Shown piece after piece: positions 17,693 to 20,309 of a stretch of DNA of 20,309 nucleotides. The position numbers and the translations under genes were made by a program. Numbering within the stretch: the stretch's first letter is position 1; each line of letters starts with the position of its first letter. This stretch comes from an uncultured Lachnospiraceae bacterium (GTDB lineage Bacteria > Bacillota > Clostridia > Lachnospirales > Lachnospiraceae), in contig CAUEYX010000048.1 of NCBI GenBank assembly GCA_959022495.1, positions 1-20,309 of the forward strand, read 5' to 3'. Below the pieces are notes generated by a model. The model did not search any database. It was given only the letters and a program-made list of their open reading frames with translations, and had not been told where the DNA came from.

Positions 17693-18544
17693 TTATTTCT
17701 CCTGTTTGAGCTGAAGGAACTGTTTTGGAGTAATATGATAGTATTTTTTAAAAGCATTTACAAAATAATCCACGGATGTATAACCGGTCTTTTCTGCAAT
17801 CTCGTACAGATCCGCATCCTCTTTCTCCATCATGATGCAGGCTGCGGACATGCGGGCGTCCGTGCGTTTCTGGGCGAAGGTCTTCCCGTAATAATCTTTC
17901 AGGAAGCGTTCCGTCTGGCGGCTGCTAAGTCCCAGGTCAGTGGACAGCCTGTCAAGAGTGATGTCCTGATATTCATATAGGAACGCCTTGTCTGTCAGAA
18001 ACGCCCGGCTTTCGTACAGGCCTCCGGGGCTGGCCCCGGAGGAGCTTCCGGGACGCGGCGTCTGATAATTGCGCACGAGAAATACCACTGCCTGCTGAAG
18101 AAGGGCAGATACTTCCGTGAGATATCCCACACGCTTATTATGAAGTTCTTTGAAAATGACTTTAAGAAGCGTGTGCAGTGTGGAGGCGTTCTCTCCGAGC
18201 CAGAAGGGGGTGTTGATAAACGGGTCAAGGCAGGACGGACCGGAGGAGTTTTTGCGGATGTTGAAAAATACAGAATATTCGGTCATAGGGTTGTCGATAT
18301 AGGGCACCTGCTCGTGCTGTACATGAGGTCCCGTGACATAGAGCATATCCGGGAATAGTTTATAGACGCCCTCATTGATCCGGGCGCTCCCGTAGCCGGA
18401 AGAAATATAGTGAAGCTCATAACTTCCATTTCCATGCGCGTGTTTGGGTACTGGAGCCAGGAACTGCTCCCTGGCAATATTGGGGATAAAAAATACAACA
18501 TTTTCGATCATAAATTGAATGTTCGGATGATAAAACAGATTCAT
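17693..18544 (-). CDS. AraC family transcriptional regulator (first gene of the pair)
   Basis: 283 residues from the ATG at 18544, which follows a GGGAG site (18557-18553) and aligns with the first residue of its paralogue (MNLFYHPNIQFMIENV against MNYFYSPNIRFMIENV). The frame continues upstream to 18670, but that would cover its promoter. Domains match the paralogue: cupin with His35 and His37 in PKHAHG, and C-terminal AraC helix-turn-helix pair (DITLDRLSTDLG and DLYEIAEKTGYTSVDYFVNAF). The two proteins are clearly similar over their full length, and the genes are alike at base level, so they arose by tandem duplication. The gene is transcribed away from the GH29 gene at 18897 across a 352-base region rich in CGACAT/ATGTCG sites. 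Confidence 0.9.
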   Translation of the reverse strand: MNLFYHPNIQFMIENVVFFIPNIAREQFLAPVPKHAHGNGSYELHYISSGYGSARINEGVYKLFPDMLYVTGPHVQHEQVPYIDNPMTEYSVFFNIRKNSSGPSCLDPFINTPFWLGENASTLHTLLKVIFKELHNKRVGYLTEVSALLQQAVVFLVRNYQTPRPGSSSGASPGGLYESRAFLTDKAFLYEYQDITLDRLSTDLGLSSRQTERFLKDYYGKTFAQKRTDARMSAACIMMEKEDADLYEIAEKTGYTSVDYFVNAFKKYYHITPKQFLQLKQEK

Positions 18545-18590
18545 GAATTTTCTCCCTTTCCTTCGTTCACCACAAAAAGAGCCTTTCGGA

Positions 18591-18600
18591 TTTATGTCGT
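18591..18600 (-). promoter_or_regulatory. Operator half-site in the leader of the AraC operon
   Basis: TTTATGTCGT here is the exact reverse complement of ACGACATAAA at 18664-18673. It falls about 10-20 bases after the predicted start point of the AraC operon, a position where a bound protein would repress. Together with 18664-18689 it brackets the AraC promoter, which would allow looping and autoregulation (inference). Confidence 0.4.
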
Positions 18601-18616
18601 CAGTCTCGATATATAT

Positions 18617-18645
18617 AGAATAAATTACATGAGGTAAAAAATCAA
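18617..18645 (-). promoter_or_regulatory. Promoter of the AraC operon
   Basis: On the minus strand, -35 TTGATT (18645-18640) and -10 TATTCT (18622-18617) are separated by 17 bases. Transcription would begin near 18610, about 65 bases before the ATG at 18544. No better pair was found on that strand in the divergent region. Confidence 0.45.
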
Positions 18646-18663
18646 CAATATAACCCACAAAAA

Positions 18664-18689
18664 ACGACATAAAAATGTAAAATAAGTCA
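18664..18689 (+). promoter_or_regulatory. Operator candidate for the CBM32-GH29 gene
   Basis: ACGACAT (18664-18670) and AAGTCA (18684-18689) lie at the same internal spacing (20) as the palindrome at 861-886. The extended 12-mer AAAAAACGACAT (18659-18670) is identical to 856-867. The left half-site is 58 bases and the right half 38 bases before the TATAAT at 18722. The site is shared by two divergent transcription units. Confidence 0.55.
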
Positions 18690-18721
18690 ATTCAATGCGC
18701 GTTAGATGATATAAATGCCTG

Positions 18722-18727
18722 TATAAT
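18722..18727 (+). promoter_or_regulatory. -10 element (TATAAT) for the CBM32-GH29 gene
   Basis: A consensus TATAAT preceded by TG and without a -35 at 16-18 bases (GCGTTA at 17). A start near 18735 gives a leader of about 162 bases to the TTG codon. The weak -35 fits dependence on an activator at 18664-18689. Confidence 0.5.
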
Positions 18728-18760
18728 AACTAAAAATCAAGGGAGTGCTGACCACATACT

Positions 18761-18784
18761 TGTTGGATTGGATAAAATCCGACA
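18761..18784 (+). other. Leader hairpin upstream of the CBM32-GH29 gene
   Basis: TGTTGGATT (18761-18769) pairs with AATCCGACA (18776-18784) over 9 bases with one U-G pair and a 6-base loop. No T run follows, so it is not an intrinsic terminator. It might stabilise the leader transcript or have no role. Confidence 0.35.
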
Positions 18785-18896
18785 CGGATCACGGAAGAGG
18801 TCGTCTATACATCTAGAGAATTGCGAAAGAATCGGAGATAATGGTTAAAAATAAATAAGGCAGAGTGAAAAACTCTGGAGAAGGGAGGAAGAGATT

Positions 18897-20309
18897 TTGA
18901 AAAAAATCAAATTGACAGCGCTGTTTCTTACAGCAGCCCTGACTGTTACAGGAGTGATGTCTTACACTGTGAAGGCGGACGCGGGGGACAGCGGGATGGA
19001 GAACCTGGCTCTGGATAAACCGGTGGAGGGGGCGCCGGCATATTATACAGAGCCCGGTCAGGAAACGCGTTACGTACCGGAACACGCAGTTGATGGAGAC
19101 CACAGTACTCTTTGGGGCCCGGTGGGAAAATATCCGGAGACGGCGGATCTGATCATCGATCTGGAGGAAGCGCGGCAGTACAACCTGGTGAAATTTTATG
19201 GGCGTACGAATGACACTGTATCCAGGACAGAGGAAATTGTGATCTATGCCAGTGATGACAAGGTGGAATGGACCAAAGCGGCATCTAAGACATGTACGGA
19301 TACCAATATGTCTATCCTTTTTGACGAACCAGTGACCAGCCGGTATGTAAAGGTGCAGATGGCAGCCAAAAACGGGAAAGATCTTCCGGCTATGGCGGAA
19401 GTAGAGATTTACTATCAGGACCCGGATGCTCCGCAGGTACTGGATAAGTTTCAGTTGTCGGGATATTCTTATGTCGATCTGGAGGGCAGTGAACCCCTTG
19501 AAATGTCATGTGTGGATGAGTTTGGCCGGGAGATCCCCAATGAGGATGTTGATTTTACATTTGAGAGCAGTGATGAATCTGTGGCCGTGGTATCTGACGA
19601 AGGCGTTGTGACAGGTGTATCCAAAGGGGAAGTAACGATTACCGTGACAGCAGAGTCAGGAAGGGTCAGCCGGACAGCAGAAAAGCACATGTACAGCGGA
19701 TATATCACCCCGGAACGGAAACTGGGGGATGATGAGAGCCCTTCCGAGCAGCAGCTGGATATGATGGAGAACCGCAATTATGGGCTGATGATGCATTTTG
19801 GCATCAATACATTCAATAACTGCCAATGGTCAGACGGCACGCTTCCGGTAAGTTCCTATGACCCGGATACGATTGATGCGGAACAGTGGGCAAGAACAGC
19901 CAAAGAAGCAGGATTCACACATATCGTGATCGTATCCATGCACCATGACGGTTTCTGTATGTGGGATACCCAGTATACGGATTATAAGTGTACAAATCCG
20001 GAATCCGGCAATACAACGGATGTGATCAAGGCGGTCTCAGAGGCGTGCGAAAAGTACGGCATCAAACTGGGCCTGTATTACTCACTCTGGAACAGGCATG
20101 AGACGTTCTATAACGATGATGAAGTTTATGTACAGCATATGAAAGATCAGCTCTCGGAACTGCTCGGCGGAGAGTACGGTGAGATCTGTGAGATCTGGCT
20201 GGACGGAGCGTGGGACAAAGGAGTGGAGGACTGGCATCTGCCGGAACTGTATGATCATATCAATCTCCATTCCGCCGCCTTTCAGTTGGCGGCACAAATA
20301 GCAATGAAA
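18897..20309 (+). CDS. Secreted CBM32-GH29 alpha-L-fucosidase (partial, runs off the window)
   Basis: 471 codons are visible and the frame is open at the window end. The start is TTG at 18897, eight bases after a strong AGGGAGG (18882-18888); no ATG or GTG precedes the signal peptide in frame. That signal peptide (KKIKLTALFLTAALTVTG...) confirms the choice. A CBM32/discoidin module follows (about 33-172), then a Big_2-like Ig domain (178-262), then a GH29 domain from about 285. The latter shows MMHFG, MHHDGF (349-352 region) and the nucleophile Asp436 in EIWLDGAW. Its acid/base residue lies beyond the window. The last 17 residues are unlike what usually follows at this point in GH29, so a frame slip near the edge is possible. 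It probably removes alpha-1,3/1,4-fucose. Whether it ends in the FIVAR/sortase tail of its neighbours cannot be seen. Confidence 0.88.
   Translation, partial: MKKIKLTALFLTAALTVTGVMSYTVKADAGDSGMENLALDKPVEGAPAYYTEPGQETRYVPEHAVDGDHSTLWGPVGKYPETADLIIDLEEARQYNLVKFYGRTNDTVSRTEEIVIYASDDKVEWTKAASKTCTDTNMSILFDEPVTSRYVKVQMAAKNGKDLPAMAEVEIYYQDPDAPQVLDKFQLSGYSYVDLEGSEPLEMSCVDEFGREIPNEDVDFTFESSDESVAVVSDEGVVTGVSKGEVTITVTAESGRVSRTAEKHMYSGYITPERKLGDDESPSEQQLDMMENRNYGLMMHFGINTFNNCQWSDGTLPVSSYDPDTIDAEQWARTAKEAGFTHIVIVSMHHDGFCMWDTQYTDYKCTNPESGNTTDVIKAVSEACEKYGIKLGLYYSLWNRHETFYNDDEVYVQHMKDQLSELLGGEYGEICEIWLDGAWDKGVEDWHLPELYDHINLHSAAFQLAAQIAMK

Noticed and set aside
18545..18670. Longer first AraC protein starting at 18670
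   Set aside because: The extra residues have no counterpart in the paralogue and cover the operon promoter. The ATG at 18544 has its own ribosome binding site.
10626..18701. AATGCGCG shared at 10626-10633 and 18694-18701, with another TGCGCG at 10644-10649
   Set aside because: The positions relative to the -10 boxes and gene starts do not agree, and a 6-8 base GC-rich match is likely by chance.
1..20309. CRISPR array, tRNA or rRNA genes
   Set aside because: No short regularly spaced repeats and no cloverleaf or rRNA-like sequence was seen on either strand.

Overview
The window looks like a chromosomal segment of a Gram-positive, gut-associated Clostridia, most likely a mucin-foraging Lachnospiraceae (Ruminococcus/Mediterraneibacter/Blautia-like). 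The basis is strong AGGAGG-type ribosome binding sites, very large secreted glycosidases carrying FIVAR helical repeats, acidic Gly/Thr/Asp linkers and a TGD-type sortase signal, and AraC regulators next to glycosidase genes. The genus is an inference.

Layout, left to right. (1) 1-678: C-terminal end of a cell-wall-anchored protein whose body lies outside the window; a terminator follows. (2) 1020-9236: a 2738-residue wall-anchored enzyme fusing a GH29 alpha-L-fucosidase and a GH20 beta-hexosaminidase/lacto-N-biosidase-like domain, separated by several CBM32/discoidin-like and Ig-like modules. (3) 9551-10405, minus strand: a stand-alone Rpn/PDDEXK_2 nuclease-family gene with its own promoter. 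(4) 10792-16686: a 1964-residue wall-anchored GH95 alpha-1,2-L-fucosidase with a long tail of FN3, Ig-like, lectin-like and FIVAR modules. (5) 16790-18544, minus strand: two paralogous AraC-type regulators in one operon. (6) 18897 to the window end: start of a secreted CBM32-GH29 alpha-L-fucosidase read from a TTG codon.

Together the enzymes form a host-glycan defucosylation locus. The GH95 would remove alpha-1,2-fucose, the two GH29 enzymes would remove alpha-1,3/1,4-fucose, and the GH20 would attack the exposed N-acetylhexosamine or lacto-N-biose end. Mucin O-glycans, Lewis/blood-group antigens or milk oligosaccharides are the plausible substrates.

The most interesting non-coding signal is a shared operator-like element, ACGAC(A/G)T followed 19-20 bases later by A(A/T)GTC(A/G), in front of all three glycosidase genes that have an upstream region here. 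It sits 57-59 bases before a -10-like hexamer in each case. A further half-site lies in the leader of the AraC operon. This suggests one regulon controlled by the adjacent AraC proteins. No tRNA, rRNA, CRISPR array or intact insertion sequence was seen.
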